DNA of 64,000 nucleotides from assembly GCF_040500525.1 (NCBI RefSeq), contig NZ_CP159405.1, positions 553,162 to 617,161 on the forward strand. Reading direction: 5' to 3'. The position numbers and the translations under genes were made by a program. Below the pieces are notes generated by a model. It was not told the origin of the DNA. It searched no databases and was given only the letters and a program-made list of their open reading frames with translations. Of this stretch, positions 46,661-56,079 are shown piece after piece. How positions within the stretch are numbered: the stretch's first letter is position 1; every line of letters begins with the position of its first letter. The stretch comes from Azospirillum formosense (GTDB taxonomy: Bacteria > Pseudomonadota > Alphaproteobacteria > Azospirillales > Azospirillaceae).

Positions 46661-47308
46661 TTACGCCTGATCCAGGGTGATGCCCTCGATGAGGTCGCCC
46701 ACGTCGTCGCAGCGGTCGGTGACGGCCTCCAGCAGCTCGTAGACCTCGCGGCGGCCCAGGAAGTCGATCATCTCCGGACGCTCGGCGATCAGCGACTTCA
46801 TGGCGTCGCGCAGGATCTCGTCGGCCTCGTCCTCCAGGTCGGAGATCTGGCCGCAGATGTGCAGGATGCGGTCGGCGTGGACGGAGATCTTGGTCAGCAG
46901 CGGCATGACCTCCGACAGCAGGGCGGCCTGCTTGCGGCCGATCGCCGCCATGCGCATCATCCGGTCGTCGAAGGTCTCGATGCCGTAGAGCGCGGCGAGG
47001 CGCGGCACCTCGTCCATCAGGTCAATGCAGTCGTCCAGCGCGTTGATCAGCGCCTGGATCTCCGACCGGTCGAAGGGGGTGATGAAGGCGCGGTGCAGCC
47101 CGCGCCCGGCGTCCTTGGCGACGCGGTCGGCGTCCTTCTCGATCCGCTTCAGCGCCGCGGTGCGGTCGGCGCGCTCCTCCGGACCGGCCTGCATGACGGC
47201 TTCCAGGGCGGCCGCGGCGTCGACGATGTGGCGGGCCTGCTCGATGAATTGCTCAATGACCCGCTCTTCCTTGGGCATCATGGAGCGGATGGCGCGCAGC
47301 AGCAGCAT
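46661..47308 (-). CDS. PhoU-like DUF47 protein
   Basis: The 215-residue all-helical product (MLLLRAIRSMMPKEERVIEQF, ITPFDRSEIQALINALDDCI with the DUF47 motif, LEDEADEILRDAMKSL). DUF47 proteins normally sit before a Pit phosphate permease and control it. Here no pit gene is adjacent: the next gene upstream is a LysR regulator. A phosphate role is therefore family knowledge only. Confidence 0.87.
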   Translation of the reverse strand: MLLLRAIRSMMPKEERVIEQFIEQARHIVDAAAALEAVMQAGPEERADRTAALKRIEKDADRVAKDAGRGLHRAFITPFDRSEIQALINALDDCIDLMDEVPRLAALYGIETFDDRMMRMAAIGRKQAALLSEVMPLLTKISVHADRILHICGQISDLEDEADEILRDAMKSLIAERPEMIDFLGRREVYELLEAVTDRCDDVGDLIEGITLDQA

Positions 47309-47473
47309 GGAAACGGTTCTCTCGGTCGGTTCTGCCGTTTCCTCTTAACGCCGGGCGTCATGAATTTGCAGCAAAAACGTCATACGGAGAGGGCCTGTCT
47401 GCCCTGACGATGACGCCCCGTCCCGGCCCCCGTTCCGCCCCTCGGCTTGCAAGAGGAAGTTTTCGCTGCGTTC

Positions 47474-48382
47474 TCAAGCGCTTCGTTCGTCGCTCACGGA
47501 CTGCCCAAGCAACCACTCCCGGAACGCCACCAGCGGCGGGTGATGCGCCCGCGACGGCGGGTGGACGAGGTGATAGGCGCGGTCCGGGTTCCGGTAGGGC
47601 CGGTCCAGCGCCGGGACCAGCGACCCGTCCCGCATCTCCGCCTGCACCAGGAGGGTCGGCAGCAGCGCCACCCCCAGCCCGGTGATCGCCGCCTGGGCGG
47701 TGGTGGAGAACTGCTCGAAGAACATGCCGGCGCCCTCGTGCCGCTCGATGCCCTGGGCGGCGAACCAGTCCCGCCACGCCTCCGGTCGGCTGGTGGTGTG
47801 CAGCAGGGGCAGCGCCACGAGGTCCGCGGCCGCGCGGATCGGGTGGGCGGCCAGGAAGGACGGGGCGCAGAGCGGCAGGACCTCCTCCTCCATCAGCCGT
47901 TCGCAGACGGCGCCGGGCCAGTCGGCGGCGCCGAAATGGATGGCCGCGTCCAGATCCTCCGACCGGAAGTCGAAGGGTTCCATCTTCGTCATGAAATGGA
48001 TGATGACCTGCGGGTGCGCCGCCTGGAAGGCCGGCAGGCGCGGCACCAGCCAGCGCGTGCCGAAGGTCGGCAGCACCGCCAGCTTCAGCACGCCGCCCTG
48101 CGGCGCGGTCATGACCCTGAGCGTGGCCGCCCCCACCCGGTGCAGCGCCTCCCTCACCTCCGCCGCGTAGGACTCGCCGGCCGGCGTCAGGGTCACGCGC
48201 TGGTCGCGCCGCGCGAACAGCGGGACGCCGAGCTGGTCCTCCAGCGCCTTGATCTGCCGGCTGACGGCGCCCTGGGTCAGAGCCAGCTCCTGCGCCGCGG
48301 CGGTGAAGCTGCCGGTGCGCGCCGCCGCCTCGAAGGCGGAAAGCGCGCTCATGGACGGGAGAAGACGGCGTTGCAGACCCAT
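47474..48382 (-). CDS. GcvA-type LysR regulator
   Basis: The 302-residue product has an HTH (SALSAFEAAARTGSFTAAAQ, GAVSRQIKALEDQLGVPLF) and a GcvA/AmpR-like effector domain (FGTRWLVPRLPAFQAAHPQV). It is divergent from the ThDP enzyme/ALDH operon. Its promoter region has a strong dyad at 48384-48406, next to its own start codon. The 165 bases between this gene and the DUF47 gene hold nothing recognised. Confidence 0.9.
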   Translation of the reverse strand: MGLQRRLLPSMSALSAFEAAARTGSFTAAAQELALTQGAVSRQIKALEDQLGVPLFARRDQRVTLTPAGESYAAEVREALHRVGAATLRVMTAPQGGVLKLAVLPTFGTRWLVPRLPAFQAAHPQVIIHFMTKMEPFDFRSEDLDAAIHFGAADWPGAVCERLMEEEVLPLCAPSFLAAHPIRAAADLVALPLLHTTSRPEAWRDWFAAQGIERHEGAGMFFEQFSTTAQAAITGLGVALLPTLLVQAEMRDGSLVPALDRPYRNPDRAYHLVHPPSRAHHPPLVAFREWLLGQSVSDERSA

Positions 48383-48383
48383 G

Positions 48384-48406
48384 GGTCATGACTATAGCTC
48401 ATGACC
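48384..48406. promoter_or_regulatory. LysR-type operator GGTCATGA-N7-TCATGACC
   Basis: A perfect 8-base inverted repeat with a 7-base centre (CTATAGC) sits immediately upstream of the LysR start codon. It is in the gap shared with the divergent ThDP gene, a normal place for autoregulation plus activation. Confidence 0.6.
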
Positions 48407-48491
48407 GGGGGAAAGAAAGTCGGTTGCGCGGGGCGGGGCCTGCCGCCAGATTGAGGAGGATTTGAACGTCCAGCCGAGGAACGAGCGCGCT

Positions 48492-50150
48492 ATGAAGACC
48501 GGTGGCCAGTTGATCGTCGACGCACTGGAGGCGCAGGGCGTCGAGCGCGTGTTCTGCGTGCCGGGGGAAAGCTACCTCGCCGTGCTGGACGCGCTGCACG
48601 ACTCGTCGATCCGCACGGTCAACGCCCGCCACGAGAGCGGTGCGGCCATGATGGCGGAGGCCGAGGGCAAGCTGACCGGCCGGCCGGGCATCTGCTTCGT
48701 CACCCGCGGCCCCGGCGCCACCAACGCCGCGCCGGGCGTGCATGTGGCGCAGCAGGACTCCACCCCGATGATCCTGTTCATCGGCCAGATCGAGCGCGGC
48801 ATGCGCGGGCGCGACGCCTTCCAGGAGGTCGACTACACCCGCATGTTCGGCGGCATGGCCAAGTGGGTGGCCGAGATCGACAGCGCCGACCGCGTGCCGG
48901 AGATGGTCAGCCGCGCCTTCCACACCGCGCTCGCCGGCCGCCCCGGCCCGGTCGTTCTGGTGCTGCCGGAGGACATGCTGGTGGAGACGGCGGACGCGGC
49001 CGCCGCCCGCCCGGCCCGGCCGGTGGACAGCGCCCCCACCCCCGCCCAGGTCGCCGAGGTCGGGCGGCTGCTCGCCGGGGCGCAGCGCCCGCTGGTCATC
49101 GCCGGCGGCTCCCGCTGGACCGAGGACGCGGTGGCCTCGCTGCACGTCTTCGCCGAGACCTTCGCGCTGCCGGTGGCCGTCACCTTCCGCCGCCAGATGC
49201 TGTTCGACCACGCGCACCCGAACTACGCGGGCGACATCGGGCTGGGCATCAACCCGAAGTTGGTCGCCCTGGTGAAGGACGCCGACGTGATCCTGCTGCT
49301 CGGCGGCCGCTTCTCCGAGGTGCCGTCGCAGAGCTACGGGCTGCTCGGCATCCCGGAGACCGGCAAGACGCTGATCCACGTCCATCCGGGGCCGGAGGAG
49401 CTGGGCCGCGTCTACAACCCGGACCTCGCCATCAACGCCACGCCGGGGGGCTTCCTCGACGCCGTGACCGGGCTGGAGCCGCCGGCTTCCCCCGCCTGGG
49501 CCGGACAGGCCGAGGCCGCGCACGCCGCCTACACCGCCTGGAGCGAGCCGCCGGCCACCATCCCCGGCGCCGTCCAGATGGGCGCCGTCATGTCCTGGCT
49601 GCGCGACACCCTGCCCGACGACGCCATCCTGACCAACGGCGCCGGCAACTACGCCACCTGGATCCACCGCTTCTGGCGCTTCCGCCGCTTCGCCACGCAG
49701 GCCGCACCCGTCTGCGGCTCGATGGGCTACGGCCTGCCCGCCGCCGTCGCGGCCAAGCTGCTCCACCCGGAGCGGGACGTGGTCTGCTTCGCCGGCGACG
49801 GCTGCTTCCAGATGACCGGTCTGGAGTTCGGCACCGCCGTGCAGGAGGGCGCCAACCTCATCGTGCTGGTCATTGACAACGGCATGTACGGCACCATCCG
49901 CATGCACCAGGAGCGTGAGTATCCGGGCCGCGTGTCCGGCACCGCCCTGACCAACCCGGACTTCGCCGCGCTGGCCCGCGCCTATGGCGGCCACGGCGAG
50001 ACGGTGGAGCGGACGGAGGAGTTCGCCCCGGCCTTCGAGCGCGCCCGCGCCGCCGGCCGGCCGGCCATCCTGCACGTCAAGCTCGACCCCGAGGCCCTGA
50101 CGCCGAACCGCAGCCTGTCCGACATCCGCGCCGCCGGGCGCCAGCGCTAA
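48492..50150 (+). CDS. ThDP-dependent decarboxylase/acetolactate synthase-like enzyme
   Basis: The 552-residue product has a PYR domain with GVERVFCVPGESYLAVLDAL and the active Glu in NARHESGAAMMAEAEGK, a central domain, and a PP domain with CFAGDGCFQMTGLEFGTAVQ followed by VIDNGMYGT. It is distinct from biosynthetic IlvB in its neighbours: no small subunit follows, and a semialdehyde dehydrogenase gene comes next. A decarboxylase acting on a 2-keto amino-acid derivative is a fair guess (AruI-like enzymes have this size), unproven. An in-frame TTG at 48462 just after GAGGAGGA is an alternative start. Confidence 0.8.
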   Translation: MKTGGQLIVDALEAQGVERVFCVPGESYLAVLDALHDSSIRTVNARHESGAAMMAEAEGKLTGRPGICFVTRGPGATNAAPGVHVAQQDSTPMILFIGQIERGMRGRDAFQEVDYTRMFGGMAKWVAEIDSADRVPEMVSRAFHTALAGRPGPVVLVLPEDMLVETADAAAARPARPVDSAPTPAQVAEVGRLLAGAQRPLVIAGGSRWTEDAVASLHVFAETFALPVAVTFRRQMLFDHAHPNYAGDIGLGINPKLVALVKDADVILLLGGRFSEVPSQSYGLLGIPETGKTLIHVHPGPEELGRVYNPDLAINATPGGFLDAVTGLEPPASPAWAGQAEAAHAAYTAWSEPPATIPGAVQMGAVMSWLRDTLPDDAILTNGAGNYATWIHRFWRFRRFATQAAPVCGSMGYGLPAAVAAKLLHPERDVVCFAGDGCFQMTGLEFGTAVQEGANLIVLVIDNGMYGTIRMHQEREYPGRVSGTALTNPDFAALARAYGGHGETVERTEEFAPAFERARAAGRPAILHVKLDPEALTPNRSLSDIRAAGRQR

Positions 50151-50185
50151 CCTCCACCGGTTGCCTTACACCGAGGACCTTTTCC

Positions 50186-51688
50186 ATGCAGCACCGCGAC
50201 CTTCTCTCCCGCCTCGGCCTTGAGCTTCCCGCCGACGGAGCCGGCCTGTCCGTCCACTCGCCCATCGACGGCGCTGCGCTGGGCGTGGCGCCGGTCACCC
50301 CGGCGTCGGAGATCCCGGAGGTGGCCGCCCGCGCCCAGCGCGCTTTCGAGGCGTGGCGCTCCGTCCCGGCGCCGCGCCGCGGCGAACTGGTCCGCCTGCT
50401 GGGCGAGGAGCTGCGCGACGCCAAGGAGGACCTCGGCCGCCTCGTCACGCTGGAGATGGGCAAGATCGTCCAGGAGGGCCTGGGCGAGGTTCAGGAGATG
50501 ATCGACATCTGCGACTTCGCGGTCGGCCTGTCCCGCCAGCTCTACGGTCTGACCATCGCGTCGGAGCGTCCGGGCCACGCGATGCGCGAGACCTGGCACC
50601 CGATGGGCCCCTGCGCGGTGATCTCCGCCTTCAACTTCCCGGTCGCGGTCTGGGCCTGGAACGCCGCCCTGGCGCTGGTCTGCGGCGACCCGGTGATCTG
50701 GAAGCCGTCGGAGAAGACCCCGCTGACCGCGCTCGCCTGCCAGCGCATCTTCGAGCGCGCGGTGGCCCGCTTCGGCGACGCCCCGGCGGACCTGCTCCAG
50801 GTCGTCAACGGCGGCCGCGACGTCGGCGAGGCGCTGGTCGCCAGCCCGCTGGTCCCCATCGTGTCGGCCACCGGCTCGACCCGCATGGGCCGCGAGGTCG
50901 CGCTGAAGGTGGCGGAGCGCTTCGCCCGCCCGATCCTGGAGCTGGGCGGCAACAACGCGATGATCGTCGCGCCGTCGGCCGACCTCGACATGGCGGTTCG
51001 CGCCATCGTCTTCTCGGCGGTGGGCACCTGCGGCCAGCGCTGCACCACGCTGCGCCGCCTGATCGTCCACAAGGACGTGCGCGACACGCTGCTGCCGCGC
51101 CTCAAGGCCGCCTACGCCTCGGTTCCCATCGGCAACCCGCTGGAGTCCGGCGTGCTGGTCGGCCCGCTCAACGACAAGGCCGCCTTCGAGGGCATGCAGC
51201 GCGCGCTTGAGCAGGCCAAGGCCGACGGCGGCGTGGTGACCGGCGGCGGCCGTGCGCTCGCCGATCAGTATCCGGACGCCTGGTACGTGCAGCCGGCCAT
51301 CGTCGAAATGCCGGGCCAGACCGACATCGTCCGCCACGAGACCTTCGCCCCGATCCTCTACGTCCTGACCTACGAGACGCTGGAGGAGGCCATCGCGCTT
51401 CAGAACGCGGTGCCGCAGGGCCTGTCCTCCTGCATCTTCACCACCGACATCCGCGAGGCCGAGAGCTTCCTGTCGGCGTCGGGCAGCGACTGCGGCATCG
51501 CCAACGTCAACATCGGCCCGTCGGGCGCGGAAATCGGCGGCGCCTTCGGCGGCGAGAAGGAGACGGGCGGCGGTCGCGAGTCCGGGTCCGACGCCTGGAA
51601 GGGCTACATGCGCCGCCAGACGGCGACGGTGAACTACTCCCGCGCCCTGCCGCTGGCCCAGGGGATCAAGTTCGAGATCGCCGGCTGA
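50186..51688 (+). CDS. ALDH7-type 2-aminoadipate semialdehyde / piperideine-6-carboxylate dehydrogenase
   Basis: The 500-residue product is an aldehyde dehydrogenase of the antiquitin/AmaB branch: SAFNFPVAVWAWNAALALVC, ELGGNNAMIVAPSADL (catalytic Glu), TCGQRCTTLRRLIVHKDV (catalytic Cys) and the C-terminal GEKETGGGRESGSDAWKGYM. The family oxidises 2-aminoadipate semialdehyde to 2-aminoadipate with NAD. With the lysine 6-dehydrogenase-like gene at 38166 this would complete a two-step lysine catabolic route. It is 35 bases downstream of the ThDP gene and likely cotranscribed. A terminator follows. Confidence 0.87.
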   Translation: MQHRDLLSRLGLELPADGAGLSVHSPIDGAALGVAPVTPASEIPEVAARAQRAFEAWRSVPAPRRGELVRLLGEELRDAKEDLGRLVTLEMGKIVQEGLGEVQEMIDICDFAVGLSRQLYGLTIASERPGHAMRETWHPMGPCAVISAFNFPVAVWAWNAALALVCGDPVIWKPSEKTPLTALACQRIFERAVARFGDAPADLLQVVNGGRDVGEALVASPLVPIVSATGSTRMGREVALKVAERFARPILELGGNNAMIVAPSADLDMAVRAIVFSAVGTCGQRCTTLRRLIVHKDVRDTLLPRLKAAYASVPIGNPLESGVLVGPLNDKAAFEGMQRALEQAKADGGVVTGGGRALADQYPDAWYVQPAIVEMPGQTDIVRHETFAPILYVLTYETLEEAIALQNAVPQGLSSCIFTTDIREAESFLSASGSDCGIANVNIGPSGAEIGGAFGGEKETGGGRESGSDAWKGYMRRQTATVNYSRALPLAQGIKFEIAG

Positions 51689-51708
51689 TCCGGCCGGGAC
51701 CCAAGAAG

Positions 51709-51740
51709 AAGGCCGCCCGTTTCACCGGGCGGCCTTTTCT
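51709..51740 (+). terminator. Rho-independent terminator of the ThDP/ALDH operon
   Basis: The stem AAGGCCGCCC/GGGCGGCCTT (about 51709-51718 and 51727-51736) with loop GTTTCACC runs into TTTTCTCG. It is 20 bases past the ALDH stop. Confidence 0.85.
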
Positions 51741-51751
51741 CGTTGGAAAGG

Positions 51752-51949
51752 TCAGAAGGCTTCGCGCGGAAGCCGCCTTGCGGGTCGTTCGGGGGAGGTG
51801 TTGCGGCGCAGGTGCTCGGCAATGGGGGTGAGCTGTGCCAGAACCTGCTCGTGGGTCAGGCGGTCGCGACGCAACACGGCCTGGACCACGGGATCGCTCA
51901 ACAGTTCGGCAACGCGGCAGCGCCACGTCTGCTTGGGCAGTCCGTTCAT
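51752..51949 (-). CDS. Small conserved-looking hypothetical protein
   Basis: The 65-residue basic product is MNGLPKQTWRCRVAELLSDP at its start, with VVQAVLRRDRLTHEQVLAQL and an arginine/proline-rich tail. It has a clean ATG with GAGAACAGCA upstream and codon bias like its neighbours. No known domain. The 167 bases upstream, 51950-52116, hold nothing recognised. Confidence 0.55.
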   Translation of the reverse strand: MNGLPKQTWRCRVAELLSDPVVQAVLRRDRLTHEQVLAQLTPIAEHLRRNTSPERPARRLPREAF

Positions 51950-52116
51950 TGCTGTTCTCGTTGCTTGTGGATGAAGAAAACGCCGGCCCTCACCGACCGG
52001 CGTACGGTACGCGGAGGATGTTACAGTTCGACGCGTACGGCCCGTGATATTTCGGGTACCTGAACGTCCTGTGTACGTGCCTCCGGCATAGGGAACGCCT
52101 GGCGGAATGGGGCCGC

Positions 52117-53046
52117 TCAGGGCCCCTTCGCCACGTCCTTAGCCGCTTCCTTCACGGCGGCCTCGCGCGCCCGCACCTGCTCGCGGTGGAAGATGTAGAT
52201 GCCGGCGGCGACGATCACCAGACCGCCGGCGAGGGTCGAGGCGCTGGGCGGCTCCCCGAAGACCAGCAGGCCGTAGAGCACCGCCCAGATCAGCGTCGTG
52301 TAGCCGAAGGGCGCCACCGTCGCCGCGTCCGCCACCGAATAGGCGCGGATCAGGCAGTAATGGCTGCACGCCCCCAGCGCGCCGAGCATGATCATCAGCC
52401 CCGCCCCCGTCAGGTCCGGCGTCGTCCAGCCGAAGGGCAGCAGCAGCCCGCAGAGCACCGTCCCGGCCATGCTGGTGTAGAAGAAGGTCGTCAGCGTGGA
52501 ATCGCCGCCGCGCAGCAGCCGGGTGACGATCTGGTAGAGCGCGTTGCACAGCGCGGCGGCCAGCGGCAGCAGGATCGCCCACTGGAAGACGAGGCTGGCC
52601 GGGCCGATGATGATCATCGCCCCGATGAAGCCGCCCAGCACCCCCATGGAACGCCGCCAGCCGACCTTCTCCTTCAGAAGCGGAACGGACAGGACCGCGA
52701 CCAGGACCGGCGCCACGTTGGCGATCGCCGCCACGTCGACGAAGGGCAGGATCTTGTAGGACACCGCCGCCAGCAGGGTCAGCACGGCCAGCAGGGTGGA
52801 ACGGAGGATCTGCATCCCCGGACGCTGGGCGATCAGGTGGCTGGGGGAGCGCAGCGCCACCACGACGAAGGCGATGGCCAGATGCACCGCGAAGCGCGCC
52901 CAGGCGACCTCGGCGAAGGGATAGGTCTGCACGAGGACGCGAAGCGTCGCGTCCTGCGTCACGAACAGAAGGGTGGTGAGCAGCATCCAGGCGATGCCGG
53001 CCCGCCCGGAGGAGCTGGCGGCCAGCGCCTTTTCCGTGGCGGTCAT
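52117..53046 (-). CDS. EamA/DMT-superfamily exporter
   Basis: The 309-residue product has ten predicted helices as two EamA repeats: FVTQDATLRVLVQTYPFAEV to about residue 135, then ALCNALYQIVTRLLRGGDS onward. The C-terminus is a charged cytoplasmic tail. It belongs to the metabolite efflux group; the substrate is unknown. The start MTATEKALAAS lacks a strong ribosome site, so it may be slightly different. A palindromic site lies 116 bases upstream. Confidence 0.85.
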   Translation of the reverse strand: MTATEKALAASSSGRAGIAWMLLTTLLFVTQDATLRVLVQTYPFAEVAWARFAVHLAIAFVVVALRSPSHLIAQRPGMQILRSTLLAVLTLLAAVSYKILPFVDVAAIANVAPVLVAVLSVPLLKEKVGWRRSMGVLGGFIGAMIIIGPASLVFQWAILLPLAAALCNALYQIVTRLLRGGDSTLTTFFYTSMAGTVLCGLLLPFGWTTPDLTGAGLMIMLGALGACSHYCLIRAYSVADAATVAPFGYTTLIWAVLYGLLVFGEPPSASTLAGGLVIVAAGIYIFHREQVRAREAAVKEAAKDVAKGP

Positions 53047-53161
53047 CGGGCGGCGCTCATGGGGAAAATCATGGGCGGGGCGTTCCTTCCTGTGGCGCGC
53101 CGTCCTCGTGCCGGACCGGCGCGCCACACCCTGCGCCCATGGGGCCGGACGGTCAAATGCG

Positions 53162-53177
53162 ATACTGGTATATCAGT
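53162..53177. promoter_or_regulatory. Palindrome TACTG-GTATAT-CAGTA
   Basis: A symmetric 16-base site lies in the 204-base gap between the EamA gene and PCuAC. Its form resembles GntR-family operators (TGGTATA-type). No gntR gene is in the window, so the regulator is unknown. Confidence 0.3.
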
Positions 53178-53250
53178 ACCGACCGCCAGCGCCGACCGCC
53201 GGTTGCGGCCGCGCCGGCCCTTGACGACAGGCCGGCGCGGCACCGGTCCT

Positions 53251-53757
53251 TCAGTGCTTGTGCTGCGTGCCGCCGGCCTGCGGCCCGCCGGCGCCGCCGT
53301 GGGACGGGGCGGCGGACCCGGCGCTCTGCACGTCCACCTGGACGGTGACCGGTCCCGCCTTCTCGAAGGTCAGGGTCAGCGGGAAGGCCTTGCCCGGAGC
53401 GAGCGGCTGCTTCAGGCCGAACAGCATGACGTGCAGGCCGCCGGGCTGCAGCGCGGTCGGCGAACCGGGCGACACCTCGATGGCGTCGACCTGGCGCATC
53501 TTCATGACGCCGTTGTCCATCAGGTGGGTGTGCAGCTCCGCCTTGTCGGCGACGGGCGTGCTGGCCGACAGCAGGCGGTCGCTGTCCGGGCCGTGGGTGC
53601 TCAGCACCATGTAGGCCGAGCCGTTCGGGGCCGAGGGCGCCGTGGCGCGCGCCCAGGGATGCTCGATGTCGACCGGCCCGGCCTTGAAACCATGGGCCAG
53701 GACGGGGCCGGCGGTCAGGGCGACCAGCGCGGCGAGAAGGAGGGCGTGCTTCTTCAT
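53251..53757 (-). CDS. Periplasmic copper chaperone PCu(A)C
   Basis: The 168-residue product has a signal peptide ending in LAHGF and the PCuAC copper site: HTHLMDNGVMKMRQV with GGLHVMLFGL (H, M, H, M ligands). This family delivers Cu(I) to cytochrome oxidase CuA. A C-terminal glycine/histidine-rich tail (SAAPSHGGAGGPQAGGTQHK) may bind extra metal. It is 39 bases downstream of a DUF2946-like gene. Confidence 0.92.
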   Translation of the reverse strand: MKKHALLLAALVALTAGPVLAHGFKAGPVDIEHPWARATAPSAPNGSAYMVLSTHGPDSDRLLSASTPVADKAELHTHLMDNGVMKMRQVDAIEVSPGSPTALQPGGLHVMLFGLKQPLAPGKAFPLTLTFEKAGPVTVQVDVQSAGSAAPSHGGAGGPQAGGTQHKH

Positions 53758-53796
53758 GATGGCGAAGTCCTGCGAAGAGAATGATGAATCGCGTGG

Positions 53797-54309
53797 TCAA
53801 TCGATCGGGGCAGGACCGGCCATCGGCGGGGCACGGGCGTTCGGACGGAAAACGCTCCGGCGGCGGAGCTTGCGTGTTCGGAGGGGAAGCGCGCGCAGCG
53901 CCCCGGACAGGCGCGGCGGCGGAACGGCGACATCCGCCGGGGAGAGCATCGCCGGAGGCGCGCAGCCGAGCTGGCAGCCCAGGCAATGCTCCAGATCGTG
54001 CTGCGGCCGATTGGGCGCGTCGGGCATCCGGTCCGACGCCCCGTCCGGGCCGCACATCGACGCCGCCCAGAAGGACTGCGCCAGACCGGCGGACAGCATG
54101 GCGACCGCTTGCCCCGGCACTTGGACCAGGATCAGCAGAAGGACGGCGGCCATCGCCGCGGCCAGCCTGGAGCGCCAGCGGAAGCGGCGCGGTGCGGGCG
54201 CCGAGGCGCCGGGCGCGGCGATGCTCCCCTCGCGATGCCCTCTCGCCCTGCCCTTCTTCCCTGAGGGAAGACCGCAGGCCGACGGCCGTGCTGACGTTGC
54301 CCCGTTCAA
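53797..54309 (-). CDS. DUF2946-like copper-associated membrane protein
   Basis: The 170-residue frame has one membrane segment (AAAMAAVLLLILVQVPGQAV) followed by MCGPDG and DLEHCLGCQLGCAP, the cysteine pattern of DUF2946-type proteins often found beside copper genes. It precedes PCuAC in the same direction. The start is unclear: the TTG at 54309 opens a basic leader, and an internal ATG just before the helix is also possible. Confidence 0.6.
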   Translation of the reverse strand: MNGATSARPSACGLPSGKKGRARGHREGSIAAPGASAPAPRRFRWRSRLAAAMAAVLLLILVQVPGQAVAMLSAGLAQSFWAASMCGPDGASDRMPDAPNRPQHDLEHCLGCQLGCAPPAMLSPADVAVPPPRLSGALRALPLRTRKLRRRSVFRPNARAPPMAGPAPID

Positions 54310-54402
54310 CCGCTGCCCATTCCACCCACAGGACGGATGACCGGTTGTAGGCGATGTGCAGGGAGCTTGTCGAGTTTCCGCCTCCCGCCCACCGGCGCAA
54401 CG

Positions 54403-56070
<1,668 letters not shown>

Positions 56071-56079
56071 GCGCCGGGG

